Assembly: GCA_037074615.1 (NCBI GenBank)
Contig: CM073558.1
Span: forward strand, 1,913,501 to 1,977,500
Origin: Leucaena leucocephala
Taxonomy: Eukaryota; Streptophyta; Magnoliopsida; Fabales; Fabaceae
DNA length: 64,000 bases
Direction of reading: 5' to 3'
Below are positions 36,791-50,200 of this stretch, piece after piece (the stretch's first letter is position 1; each line of letters starts with the position of its first letter). Below the pieces are notes generated by a model. The model had not been told where the DNA came from. It saw nothing but the letters and a program-made list of their open reading frames with translations, and ran no database searches. Both the position numbers and the translations under genes were made by a program.

Positions 36791-39700
36791 AATCTCCAAG
36801 AGGATAAATAAAAAAAAATTCTTTCCTTGCAAGGCTAATCAGTTTTAGAGAGAAGAAAACAAAGCTGATGATGAAAAAGTGTCAAGAACAATGTGGGGGA
36901 AGGAAGATCAGAGACCAGCCTGAAAAGAAGAAGAAGGACAAGAATCCAAGGATTTTCAGCATGGAAACAACATTTCACTGATGGGATATTTGACAGGAGA
37001 AATTCTTAAGTGAAAATCATGAACAGACACGTATAAGCATGTCAGACACATTTCTGTAGGGAAAACTCAATTGGATTCACTTCTCTGACACACTTATATG
37101 TTAATTCATGATTAATACTTAATTTTACATAAAGCTTGTGCCACTATCTGGCCTCGACGACGACGTCTCAAACTCATGCCAAGCATCTATCATCTCGATC
37201 ATCATGAAAAGTGTCTGTTTTAGGATGTCTTTTTTTACTTTTCTTTTGAAGAAGAGTTTAGAAGTAGCATATTCATTATTATTGTATTGAGCAGCATAAT
37301 AAGGTAGAATATCTAAACGTTGGAGCTTTGGATTCTGACCTTATTGACTCATTCTTATTATGTGTCTTGGGTGCAGGGAGCATCCAATGAGACACAGAGG
37401 CCTCTCTCTTGTTTATAAAAGGGTTCAAAAGATTAGTTTTATATCGTTGGACCCTCTTTTAATTTGATTGGTTGGTCAATTAGGAAGAAAAAGTCGATAG
37501 AGCTTCATAAAGCTCAGAGTCTGCTGTTAACTTGTTATTTTATTTGTTAAAAGGACACTTTTGCTTTCTGCTTCCTAATTCATGATTGGTACTTGTTTTT
37601 CTCTCTCTTCTGAGATTAACAACAGAATACGCTCTGCTAGATGAGGGAGGGGTGAAAATGATGAAAGCTTCAATTTTGGATGATGATGATGATGATGATA
37701 ATGTCTTATGTTCTGTATAATTCAGCTTTCACTGTCGAATTGGAATTCTATGAATCTTTCTTACTTTTGCGTCAATCAGATATCTTTTGCATTGTGTACG
37801 CATGCGTTTGGAATCCAATGGAAGCGCCGAGTCAATGGTTGTTGCCTTGATACTACCTTCCTCGCACTTTTTCAGAGTACCTTTTGTTTCAGTTGGTAGC
37901 TGAAATTAGTATTTTATTCCTTTCATTTTTTATATTTTAATTAGATTGTGGGTAGGTTATAATTATATAACTTTGTTTATTACCAGAAGAAAAAATAATA
38001 CCTAAACTATTTAAAGTAAATGCACTTTTTTTATTCTAATAAAAATAAGTAAAATTTATTACATATTTCTTATAACTCACTCTTTATTAATGTTTTGAAC
38101 TTATATTTTAAAATTTAAAATTATTCTCTTATTATGATTTAATTGAAAATGACTATATTAAATTTGTTGTTTAATTTTAAATATTTTTAATTTATAAATT
38201 AAAAATTAATATGTTAATATAAATTTAGAGAACTAGGGATATACTTTAGCCATTAATATATTTTAAATATTGCATATTTAAATAAAGAAAATAATAATCT
38301 ATAACCATAAAACAAGAATATTAAAATCTATAGAAAGTAATAAAGTATCTATAATAATCTATTCAAATGGAAACAAAAAAGCAATATCTATCTATACTCC
38401 GTATTCTTTATTGAAAATTTTAATCGTACAAGTAATTTTTAAATTAGAATGCATGCCAAACTTTGAATTCATAAATCAACAATCTAATACTATTATTAGT
38501 GTGAACATAGTAAGTCACGTATACACGACATTCAGGTTGGAATTGTCTATATGAATAATAAAGATTGGATTTTTTTTCCCAAACACACCTTAAACACCAC
38601 TCCAAACATGGTTTATCTAACCCAGATTATACAAAACCACAGATTGGACTCTTTGATTCGAGTTTAAATTATCATAATAATTATTCATCCATAAAAAAAA
38701 TACCATTATAATTCCGTTGAACCACTAATGGCTGTCTCATGTTTTTTTTTTCTTGCTATTTTGTTGCTTACGTATGTCCCATGTTACAATAGGATTTCCA
38801 ACCAACTCTTCTAATTTTAATTATAAGGCAAGGAATCCTATTTATAAGTTATATTATTAAATTTTTTATATAAATACACAATTTTATATTTTATTTATTA
38901 TTATGTAATTTTATTATCATAAAATATGATGTATATTAAGTCATAAAGTTGTCAAAATTTAAAGGTAAATTTAATGAAGTATAATTTTTTTTACCAATCA
39001 ACTATTGATAGAGGCGATATCATCTCTTAAAAAAGATAATACTGTTTTAAATTTTAGGTAGATAATTTGTGATAAAACGTGTTATAAATCACTAATAAAT
39101 ATGATAAGGAAGAAACAGATGACTAATTAGGTTTGCCTTACAGAGAACCACCAGCAGTCCAACAATGACAGCTAAAGAGAAAGTAAAGACAGTGTGGAGC
39201 TAACAAAAAACTATGCTAACCACTGTTTTAAATTCATTAAAATGTGTCTTTTCTTTTAAATTGTCAAGTTCTTCTGCTTCGTTGGTTTTCTCTCTGAAGT
39301 GAATATCCCTCAATCATATATGCCCATGTCTCTTTCCTATGGTTCAATTATATTATATTGTCAGATTTTCACATTCATCTCTTGTGCTTGTTATAAAGTC
39401 CCCTTTTCCATCATGTTAAGATTCCCATGTAAAGGATAAACCATTATTTTTTTTATATAAAATTTTTAGAAAGATATTAGAATCACTTATAATTTCAGAG
39501 CCGATCGAAGTCTTATTTTTTTCCAAATGATATTAATATTAAGTACGTGAGTTATCAATTACTTTTAAGTGCAAATCTAAATACTAAGGAGTTATGATAT
39601 CTCCTCAAATGCCGCAGCTAGAATTATAACAAAATAATACTCACTAATAAGCAAATACACTTTAAATGATCGTATAGTTTACCTCTTCATTAGCTAAACA

Positions 39701-40364
39701 TATGTACTATGAGGATAAACTTTATATCCACATGTTATTTCATATTCCTTGAACATGTATTTTACTGCTGACATTAAAAATATACATGTGAATTGGGCCC
39801 AGTTGAAGCAAAGGCTCATATTCTAAACCAGTACTCTGGTCTGACTTGGGCATAACTTAAGGCCTGATTGTGTCACGTTGGTTCAGCTTGGGCTAAACCA
39901 TGTTTTATTAGACCAGGCGTTTTACTTTTTTTGCCCCTTTTCCAAACCTGCCCAAGGAAAAATATTCATTTCATTCACTTTAATTATATATATTTTTTTA
40001 TACATATAGTAATTTAAAATATTTTTTTTCAACTGGTATTATAAAGTATTTTGATGTAACTGAAAAAATAATTTAGAGTATTGAGTGCACTACAAAATAT
40101 TTCAGAGAGTTCTGAATATACCTAAACACTACAATGAAACATTACAATTTGAAAAACATAATTCGGGGAAAAAAATCACAGTGATCATCACACAATCCAA
40201 TCAGAAAAATGCCACTAACCAAGTAAAATGTATGATCAGTAATTTTCTAACTTTTAAATCGGTTAAAAATTGCGTAGTTTTTACATTTGAACGTTTCAAA
40301 AAGGATAGTTAGAAAAAACCGAAGGGATCGAATATGGTCCTTATTATAGGCCGAAAAAGGGAAA

Positions 40365-40379
40365 GGGGGGGGGGGGGGG
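40365..40379 (+). repeat. G15 homopolymer
   Basis: Fifteen consecutive G about 380 bp upstream of the P1 start codon. The exact length should be treated with caution, since homopolymers are prone to sequencing error. Confidence 0.9.
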
Positions 40380-40410
40380 ACTTAAAATCTCGTTCGATGC
40401 CATATTTAAA

Positions 40411-40502
40411 TGGGCTTCTGATCCAGGCCCATTATACTCTCCCTCTGCTTATAATCCTTTAAAACCCTTCTCTCAGCCATGAGCACCAAACCTGAAACCC
40501 TA
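40411..40502 (+). promoter_or_regulatory. ribosomal-protein-type promoter: site II-like motifs plus telo-box
   Basis: TGGGCT at 40411-40416 and GGCCCAT at 40426-40432 match the TGGGCC/T (site II) motifs bound by TCP factors. A telo-box AAACCCTA lies at 40495-40502, just before the leader. Site II plus telo-box is the characteristic arrangement in plant ribosomal protein and other growth-linked genes. That supports the P1 assignment and places the transcription start near 40450-40490. Confidence 0.75.
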
Positions 40503-40567
40503 GCCTTGCACTGCAGCCGGCCGCGAGAAATCGTTGGTAACAAACTCTCTGGTCTCTCTTCCTCGAG

Positions 40568-40735
40568 GTAAGCTATTACATCGTCATTGTTTCTTTGATG
40601 ACGGTTTTAGATGTGAATTTTCAAGGAATTTAGCAGTTATAACTCATTTCTTCGTCCTTTTTGTTTATACATTGGGGAGTACTTAGAACATTGGAATGTT
40701 CTCATATTATCTCATTTGCTTTTGATTTTTGATAG
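40568..40735 (+). other. probable 5'UTR intron of the P1 gene
   Basis: A good donor (CGAG|GTAAGC at 40567/40568) and an acceptor (TTTTTGATAG ending 40735) bracket a T-rich 168-bp segment that ends 8 bp before the start codon. A leader intron just before the ATG is common in plant ribosomal protein genes. Not tested by transcript data. Confidence 0.6.
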
Positions 40736-40743
40736 TGTAAAAA

Positions 40744-41404
40744 ATGTCGACTGGAGAGATTGCCTGCACTTATGCGTGTTTGATTCTCGTCGATGATAAC
40801 ATCCCAATCACCGTATCCTTGTTTGAGTCGCTTGCTCTTTTGTTCTTTAATGATTCAATATTCTAATGATCTTAACGTCTCAGCCTAAATTTTCTATTGG
40901 TAGCAATATAATCGGGAAATTGGATATGAGATTAATATTGTTTCAATAGGTCTAATGTTTTATGGTCTAAAATAATTTATTGTCCCGAAACGAAGCATTT
41001 CCGGATGAGGAGTTTCTCCTTAAGATAATCTTCATAGGCTGAGAAGATCTCGACCTTGGTGAAAGCCGCAAATGTTAATGTTGAATCTTATTGGCCAAGC
41101 TTATTTGCAAAGCTTGCCGAGAAGCGAGACCTTGGCGATCTGATCTTGAATGCTGGGGGTGGTGGGGCTCCGGTTGCAGTTGCCGCTACTCCAGCTGCCG
41201 CTGGTGGTGCTGCTCCCGCAGCTGCTCCTGCTGCTGAGGAGAAGAAGAAGGTAGATTTCGAGTGCTAATTTGTTTGTCTGGGCGTTATTGAACTTCGTGT
41301 TTCTTGTCATGGGCATCTAACTGGTGTCTGTTTCTTTGAAATCTTTACAGGAAGAACCCCAAGAAGAGAGCGACGATGACATGGGCTTCAGCTTGTTTGA
41401 TTAG
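40744..41404 (+). CDS. RPP1: 60S acidic ribosomal protein P1
   Basis: Three coding exons, 40744-40812, 41038-41250 and 41351-41404, join in phase to 336 nt and 111 residues, the usual length. The N-terminal helical dimerisation domain starts MSTGEIACTYACLILVDDNI and contains ISTLVKAANVNVESYWPSLF. It is followed by an Ala/Gly/Pro hinge (about residues 58-88) and an acidic tail ending ESDDDMGFSLFD, the conserved stalk tail that contacts translation factors and carries the CK2 phosphorylation serine. P1 pairs with P2 on P0 to form the lateral stalk of the 60S subunit. Intron 1 splits an ITAEK motif between Thr and Ala. The promoter carries site II and telo-box motifs. Assignment is secure; which P1 paralogue it is cannot be told. 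Confidence 0.97.
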
Positions 41405-44274
41405 AGTCTCTTTCCAGTATGATCTGTTTTATTTTCCTTGTTACTGTAATGGTAGTTTTCGTATGGATTTTCTAGGTCTTTCTTTCGTGATGATTACTTA
41501 CAGATATATGTGAAAGCCATGATTTTGAAGTGCTTTGAACTTGGCAATTTGGATTTTTGTCCAAACTAAGATTTCGGACGTGAGAAATTTTGACACTTTA
41601 CAGCTTTTGTCTGAAAGTATGTTCTAGTCTTCCTATATGTGGTTTTAGGTAATGGGTCTAATCGCTAAATTGGCGTGATCATCGTAGAATTATGAAAACT
41701 CATCACTCGTAATTAAGTAGATTAGTTGGGTATGTCAGTTTGACTCAACTGAAGTGCATATGCTAGCGACTATGATGTTTAGTACCATAGAACGATTAAT
41801 AGGTTTAGTCACTAAGTTGATCCTCAATGAGGATTCACTTATTACTATCAACATCCTAAACCCATTCATCTGAGATTAATTCAGCCCGTTAAGCATGTCT
41901 AAGTTATTGCAGAAACCGGTAAGTCAAGTTTTATCTTCACCTGTTTTTGAGCACCCACACCCCGCCAAACCTAGGCCTTCTTTTGCCACCCAACCGCATT
42001 GATTTTAAACTTCAAACGAATCACGTCCTTAGGGTTATTTGACTGAAATTGACACTAGTAATGCCTGGCTCGTGCTCATGGCCTATAGCATGGAACCCTG
42101 TTGAATCTCGTAAACAGAATTACTATTTTACGGTCTTGAAAAATGTTCATCTAGTCTCAGTTCATGCGGCACATCATGCCACGACCACTTCTGGCTGTCC
42201 AACAGTATCAGTGATGCATGCAATAAGAGGAGCTTGATTCTCTATGGAGCATGTAATTCATTCGCATTTTGAATGGTTTTAGTCGAACGCCCTTCAACTC
42301 AATCCCTTTGATTTAATTGAGAATTTCAGTGGTTGAAGTCATATTATACATTTAACAATTGGATCGAAAGGAATGGGAACAGAAATTATGTAGGGCTTTA
42401 TATTTAAGGAGAATTAGACATAGATCCCAAGTAAGAATTTATCACTTCGAAGTCTCTTGAAATCAACAGATAATTGAGAAATCCGAAGGGACTTAAAGGT
42501 GCGAGATTTTGATTGTGTAATTATTAAGTTGCCCCCATTCCTCTAAAGAGAAAAGGCTTCTTCCACCCCAAACCAGAATTCAATTCCTCCGATCCCCAAA
42601 GCGCATCGTTCACCAAGCAGCTCCGGCACTCCCAACCAAAGTCAGTGCTGGTGGGACTAGAAGAAGAATCTGACCGAGGGAAAAACAAATCCGAGCCTTT
42701 GGGTCCAAACATTGGGGAAGGCCCATCATTGAGGAAAGCAGTCTCATCGTGAAATTCATCCTCGAGAATACTATTCTCCTTGCTTCATACCCATCCATGC
42801 CAGACGAAATTCAGGGTAAAGTAAAAAAAAAACACTTTTTAAAGGAGAAAGAAAAGGGCAATTTTTCTTGTTCAGCAAGATCTATCTCTCCCTCTCCGCT
42901 CATATTAAGAGAGTGAAGTGGCAAAAGTAGTATTCTCGTGTGGTTGATGAAAAGGGATGGATACGGAGGATGCCTTTGATAAAGGCAAGGAGAGGAGAGG
43001 AGAGAGGGGATGAATTTCTCCAATATTAATGTGGGAGAGAAGTAAACCAAACAAATGGCAACAAAATCAAATCTGTTTCTTCTTCTCCCTTTCAAGGCTT
43101 GACGCAGAGTGAAGTGAGGCCGGCGAGATGCACGACAACCCTTCCTTGTTAAGGAGGCTAGTTTGGTAATTTTACAAATTGAATCTTCCACCATAAAATC
43201 TCTGGGGATTTTATAGCAATAAATTCTCTTATTTAGGTGTGTAATTCTTCCTTATATTTATTTATTTGTTTAGATTATTCTCTTAAACACGTTGTGTAAG
43301 ATCAAAACCCTACTTGACTTGACCAGGAATAATTGGCATGAATTTCAAAATTCTTAATAACTATTTTTCATGAACAAGGGTCAACTTTTTAACGAAATCC
43401 TTTCAATAAGGAATTTAATTGAATGCAGAGTAATACATTGGTGATTGATTATTTTTTAAATCAGATATATTAGGAGAGTATAATTAATTGATTTACTTCC
43501 TCGTATCTTTATTATACGATAGTTTCCGGAAGAGGTCAATCGAACTAGGTAATCTAAATGAGCTGAACTTCTAGTTATTTAACCCGTCTTAATTCACTGG
43601 GTGAATCAAACCACTGAAAAAATCGACTCCATGAACTTATTGTGAGAGTGGTGGTGGCATCGGGGATGAGATTGGGAATGGATATAAAATATAAATCGGT
43701 AGAGGTGTAAATCAACACCCCAAATTACTTTTAAAAGTATAATTAGCGAATTAAAATATTTAAATATGTAATTAGTATCTAAATTAATTTTAAAAATATA
43801 ATTAATACCCTAAAATATTTAATTTATTATATTTTTATCCTTTTATTAATAAAAACATAAAATTTTATTTAATATATGTTACATAAATTATTTATTTTGA
43901 CATATTATTATTTAAAAAAAATATATATATAATATTATTTTAATATATATTCATTCCAGGTATATTGGATCTCTTTTATCCCCTCATATTAGTCCTTCTA
44001 ATGATAGGTTCTCCCTCTTTTTTAGTACGGATAACTTACAAGTGCTTTATTTTTATGGATATGTAAATGTTGTTGATGTAATATATAAATAAATAAATAA
44101 ATAATATTCCTTTTGATCTTAAATAAATTTTAAATTATTTATCTAGTTCCTATTCCTATTACTAATTTTATTTGATTTTGCCATTTTGGAAAGATTCTGC
44201 CGCTGAAATAAAAAGAAAAAAAAATGTCAGTGTATTACTGCCGTTGTAACCGGCAAAATTGCTTGGCGTAAGAG
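41405..44274. other. intergenic region between P1 and VPS8
   Basis: The first few hundred bases should include the P1 3'UTR. 42.4-43.2 kb is less AT-rich and contains an unrecognised minus-strand coding-like segment, listed separately. 43.7-44.1 kb is AT-rich with short TA and TAAA repeats. The VPS8 5' flank shows no clear TATA box. Confidence 0.6.
42524..42781 (-). other. unrecognised coding-like segment, possible gene remnant
   Basis: On the minus strand, one frame reads SILEDEFHDETAFLNDGPS, then MFGPKGSDLFFPRS, a Ser-rich stretch, and FGWECRSCLVNDALWGSEEL, ending at a stop at 42524. Composition is protein-like and less AT-rich than its surroundings. Upstream the frame meets a stop at about 42800, where another frame (MDGYEARRIVFSRMN) is open. 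I do not recognise a family. It could be a truncated exon of a lost gene or an incidental ORF. Confidence 0.25.
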
Positions 44275-47200
44275 ATGAGCACTAAACTCATAACACCGGA
44301 ATCAACCTCCATGGATCTCGACCTCGACTCCTTCCTCAATTCACAAGTTTCCACCGACGGCGAAAATGACGACAACACCACTAACGACGCCGTCTTACGT
44401 TCTGTTCCTCACTGCACCGTCGACGAAATCCTTAACGACTGTGATACCTCCTCTTCCTCATCGTCTTCCCCTCCTCCCTCTCCATCATCTTATCTGCGCC
44501 AGAGTCACCGCCCCTCGGATCCCTCAGTTACTAGCCAAGCCTCTTCTTCCCGAAACTCGGTCTCAGAATTTCCACTTGAAGGTAGCCAGAAGAATCCAGA
44601 GCCTCAGAAACTAACCAACTTGGACGATAGGATAGGCCAGTCCAGAGCTATCTATTTTTCTCGGCTCAAACCTGGAGAGAAACCTGATGATCGTTCTCTC
44701 AGGGTCTTGCGCCCATTCCCGACTCTTTTCCCTGGGGTGAGGTCGAATGCGAAACCTGGTGCAGCGCTGGCTGCTGCCGCTGCAGCTTCTAGATTGATAC
44801 CGACGCCGCATGCAGCTGCCATCAAGTCGAGGAGGGCGGGGAGTGGGACCCTCCAGAAAGTTCAAGATAGCGGTGAATTGAATTCAACTATTGGCGATGA
44901 TTCTGATATCTCTTCTAATAGTGATTTGAGCGGGGCTGGTCTCTATGTTTCCAAGTCTAGTGAGAAATCAGAGGAGGCTGACGAGAAACTGGATGATTAT
45001 CAGTCTTCTGAAGTTAATCATGTTGATCGAGTGTCAAAAAATGTTGAAGATTTTGAGGATAAGCGAGAGAGCATACCCAATGTGCATTTTGAGCAGGAAG
45101 CAGTAGTTGCGACTGAAGTGGATAGTTCGACGCCTGCTATCGGTAATGCTAAAATTAAGCAGCAGAATGATTCTTCTTGTGTAATGGAAGAGAATAGAAG
45201 TTCCGATGATTATTCTGCAAGCTCATGCTCAGGTGATGTTGAAGATGGTATTGAGACATCTGTTTCTGCTTCCCAACCTGATTCTAGAACGAATACGAAT
45301 TCTGATCCATTTGTTGACAAGGATTTTAGTGAAAACAAGAGTCCTTATATTGATATAGACGACAAGGGACTGAATGAGGACCGGTCAAATACTGCATCTG
45401 CGGAAACAGAAGAACTTGCGAATGCTAATGCCTGGATGAAGGATAATAAAGACAACCTGACTGATGATGGCAATGATGACGGTAGTAGTTCAACAAGTGA
45501 CGTTTCTGAGCTGGTAAAAGAGACACTTGAGCAACTGGAAAACAAAAGGGCCAGTAGGAGGGCAGAGAAGAAATCACACTCTTCAAGGAAGCCACTTGAA
45601 TTAGCTGAAGAACTGGAGAAAAAAAATGCTTCTAGTGGTTTTCACTGGGAAGAGGGTGCTGCTGCTCAGCCAATGAGGCTGGAGGGTGTTCGAAGGGGTT
45701 CCACAACATTGGGATATTTTGATACTAGTGCTGACAATGTCATCACAAGAGTCATCTCATCCCAAACATTCAGGCGTGAACATGGTTCCCCTCAAGTCTT
45801 GGCGGTTCATGCTAAATACGTTGCAGTTGGAATGACAAAAGGACTCATTTTTGTGGTTCCCAGTAGATATTCCCCTTATCAAGCTGACAATATGGATGGA
45901 AAGGTTTTTTTTCCCATAGTCAATCGTTCTTATTAAACTAGATCTAGTTTAATGTTCTCTTCGTTGTTTGAATATTTGGCCAATTTCTCTTTTTTACTTT
46001 CTAAATAGTTTGATTAGAATTTTCCTTATAGCCATTCTCTTAGATTTGTACTAGAATAGTTGAGAATTCAATATGGCAATGTAAAAATTTCTTTTGGAGT
46101 TAAGGAAATTTCCCTGTGCAAAACTGATAAATTTAGGAATTTTGTCAAATATTGTATTCACCATAGTACCCCATAAAGGCACACTTGAACAATCAAACTT
46201 CCAAGAGAATGGAGCGACAAGACAGATCCTTTTTATTAATATTTATCAGATAAACTTCTAACATCACATAATTACTTCTTTTATCAACCTATACTGTTTT
46301 CCTGTCAGATGTTGATGCTTGGCATGCAAGGTGATCGATCACATGTTCCAGTAACATCCATGTCTTTTAATCAGCAAGGGGACCTACTTTTAGCTGGCTA
46401 TGGTGATGGTCGTGTTATTGTTTGGGATGTACATAAAGCTGTGGTTGCAAAAGTTATTAGAGGAGAGCATACAGCACCAGTAGTGCATGCATTGTTTTTG
46501 GGACAGGATCCCCAAAATACTCGTCAATTTAAAGCAGTTACTGGTGATAGTAAGGGTCTGGTTCTCTTGCATAGCATCTCAGTGGTTCCTTTGCTTAATA
46601 GGTTCTCCAGTAAAAGTCAGGTACATTGTTATTTGCAGTAATTAGCAATATATTGAGTAGAGCATTGTGTTAGAGAGGGCTATCTCGAGCTCATGCAAGA
46701 TTCATTCTTCTTACACTTTGTTTTTGAATCTGCATTGGTTCTTAGTGTCTACTTGATGGCGAAAAAACGGGCTTGGTGCTATCAGCTTCACTGCTCCTTT
46801 CTGATGAATTCAGTGGAAGTGCACCATCTCATTCCCAAGGAAATACTACTGCTTCAACAAGCAGTATCACTAGCATGATGGGAGGAGTTGTTGGGGGAGA
46901 TGCAGGTTGGAAACTCTTCAATGAAGGCTCTTCTTTAATTGAGGAAGGTGTGGTCATATTTGTCACCCATCAAACTATTCTGGTGGTATGAAGCTTTTTG
47001 AGTTGCTTTCACTGATTCCACATGCTTTTATCCTGTACTTTCTTCTTCTGCGTTGCTGAGAATTCTTGTGCACTATGTGATAAAAAGATCAAATCTTTGT
47101 TATAGGTACGATTGAGTCCTTCCGTGGAAGTCTATGCCCGAGACTCTAGGCCAGATGGGCTACGGGAGGGTTCGATGCCATATACTGCATGGAAATCTGT

Positions 47201-50200
47201 GGGACAATATCATAATCCGACTGGTATGGATTTATTTTGTTACATTCCATGTCATCATCTTTCTAAATATGATATATTGCAGAAACCATGTCTGCGGAAG
47301 CTGCGGAAAAAGTTCCCCTGCTCACAATTGCTTGGGATTGGAAAGTTCATGTTGCAAAGTTGGTCAAATCAGAACCAAAAGTTGGGTCAGATTCAACTTT
47401 AAGTCCAAAAAAAGAACTAAAAGTTTGTGGGACACTGTCTCTTGACAGTGCAGCTATAGGTCTGACATGGTTGGATGATCAGGTATTGTATATTCTCTTG
47501 TTCCACAAATATTGGCCAGACATCTGGCTACTTGCTGCCAACTGCTTCTTTTCCTTCTACTTAATCTGTTGCGTCACTTTTCTTCTGCTTGTTTTTACAC
47601 TTTTCCAGATGCTAGTAGTTCTAACATCAGCTGGACATCTTTACTTATGCGCAAAGGATGGAACTGTGATCCACAAAACAAATATTGGTTTAGATGGTAC
47701 TGGAGGAGATGATCTGGTGGTTTACCATACTCAGTTCATTAATATATTTGGAAACCCTGAAAAAGCCTATCATAACAGTATTGCTGTACGTGGCGCTTCT
47801 ATTTATATACTTGGCCCGACACATCTTCTTGTTTCCCGTCTTCTCCCATGGAAAGAGCGTATTCTGGTTTTGCAAAGAGCGGGTGACTGGATGGGTGCCT
47901 TGAACATGGCAATGACTCTTTATGATGGTCAAGCTCATGGGGTTATTGACCTTCCTAGAAACCTGGATGCCGTACAGGAGATCATAATGCCCTTCTTGTT
48001 GGAGTTGCTTACATCCTATGTTGATGAAGTGTTCTCGTACATTTCAGTGGCATTCTGCAACCAACTTGGTAAAGTGGATCAATCTAATGATTCAAATGGT
48101 GGAAGCTCTTCCGTTCATTCTGAGATAAAAGAGCAGTACACTCGTGTTGGTGGAGTTGCTGTTGAATTCTGTGTTCATATCAAAAGGACAGACATACTTT
48201 TCGATGAAATTTTCTCTAAGTTTGTAGATGTTCAACAGAGAGGTAATCCTATGTCTTTGGCTTTGTGTCTTGTACTGTTTTGAGGATTCTGGTTTCATTT
48301 CATGACATATTTTGATCCCTGTCAATGCCAGCCACCGTCTTTTATTACAACATAATTTATTAACCTAGAGTTTTCAAGAAAGACTAAAAGAATGGTGCAT
48401 TTGCCCAAGATCCTTCGCTCAAATTACACCTATTCTGGATATGGTTGCTGGAGGATCTTGATGTTTGTGGGTTTGATCCCTACCACCTCCTTTCTCAATT
48501 CCCCACTACCAAGGGCTTTGTGCCTCCTTTTTAACCAAAAAGGTGTATTTAGTTCTTTTTAACTCGTACCCACTCATCCCTTTGTTATTTTTGCATATAT
48601 CACAAATAGGATTTCTTATGAAGGAAAGAATTAAAGATGACACTTCCTATAGAGAAAAGTATGATCAGGAAGTTACGATCTTGTTTTAATGTGTGCATAA
48701 GCTTACCATCAAAATATGAGGAATACTTATTGAAAAGGTGAATCAGTATGGTTATAAGTATATAATTGAATCATATTCATTACTTATTGCAAAATTTAAG
48801 ATTTGTTATATGAAAAATCCCACGAAGCCAAAAGCCGTCAATATTATGCTATGTTTATTTTCAATAAAATAGGAATGTTTACCTTGATTTTAGACACCCA
48901 TGGATAATCATATTAATTAATTAATTTATTTATTTTCACATAATTTATGGATGCAATTTCTGAAGCTATCTTTTTTTGGCTAGTTGAGGAAGTTAATTAG
49001 GTCTAGCAAAATGTGAACACCCCTATGGGAACTGTTTTGCGTTATTGATCCAGCTTGTACAACCTGGGTAGAGTTAACGGATCAAATGGTTTATACATTT
49101 TTCAGACACATTTTTGGAACTCCTGGAGCCATACATTTTGAAGGACATGCTTGGATCTCTGCCTCCTGAGGTATTGTCTAATATCGTATTTTTCAGATTT
49201 GGAGACTTATATATGGATGGTAACATTTTTTGGATATGAATTCATATTCTCTATTGTTATAATTGATAACTGCCCTTTCTCTACTGTTGTTTCCTTTCCC
49301 ATTCCTTTCTCAAGATTATGCAAGCTCTGGTAGAGCATTATAGCAGTAAAGGGTGGTTACTGAGGGTAGAGCAATGTGTTCTTCATATGGACATATCTTC
49401 CTTGGATTTCAATCAGGTTATTGTTAGATCTTTTAAAATCTGTTTTGTTGTTGAACAACTATATTTAGTAGGTTTAGCGACTCAACTGTCTAATAGTTAT
49501 GTATGATAACTTTCTGTTTTAGGTTGTTAGATTATGCCGGGAGCATGGACTATATAGCGCATTGGTGTATATTTTTAATAAAGGATTGGATGATTTCAGG
49601 ACACCTTTAGAGGAGCTGTTTGTTGTCTTACAAAGTAGCCCAAAGGAAAATGCTCCTGCACTCGGGTAAGTCACCTTTATCTCCTTATTGCCATTTCTAC
49701 TTTTTTTAAGGATGTGGCTGGTGCTGGGTGTGCCACGTATACTTTAACTCTCTAGTCTAGCTCAACCTTTACCCAATTAACTTTCTCCTTGTGTGAGATC
49801 CTTTGTGGTCTTTATTTGAATAAAAACTTAGTCCCTAGTTGAATCAGGAAATCGGCTGCAATTATTTGATGATTGCCTCATGCATCCGTGAATAAATTAA
49901 ACTTTAAACAGTTAGTCTAATTTAACTTGTTAGAAGTGGTTGACTCGTGCTTTTCCGCCCATTTTAGCAGGTATAGAATGCTGGTTTATCTGAAGTACTG
50001 CTTTACCGGTCTTGCTTTTCCACCAGGTATTTCTTTGTTTTTTAGAAACTACCTGGTATTTTTTTAATCTTTTCTATGCATTTGATTCCTTTTCATTTAT
50101 TTCTGCTTCAAGCATTGAAATAGGACTACTAGTTCTAAAAGATGATCCCATTTTGGATATATTTGCAGGGCGTGGAACTATTCCTCCTACACGCTTGCCA

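Larger units (their letters stand above)
36791..40743. other. 3' flank of RRM gene and intergenic region
   Basis: The first ~600 bp are less AT-rich and probably include the 3'UTR of the RRM gene. A (GAT)n run lies at 37680-37698. 37.9-39.1 kb is extremely AT-rich and featureless. The last ~400 bp are the promoter and 5' leader of the P1 gene. No further gene seen. Confidence 0.6.
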
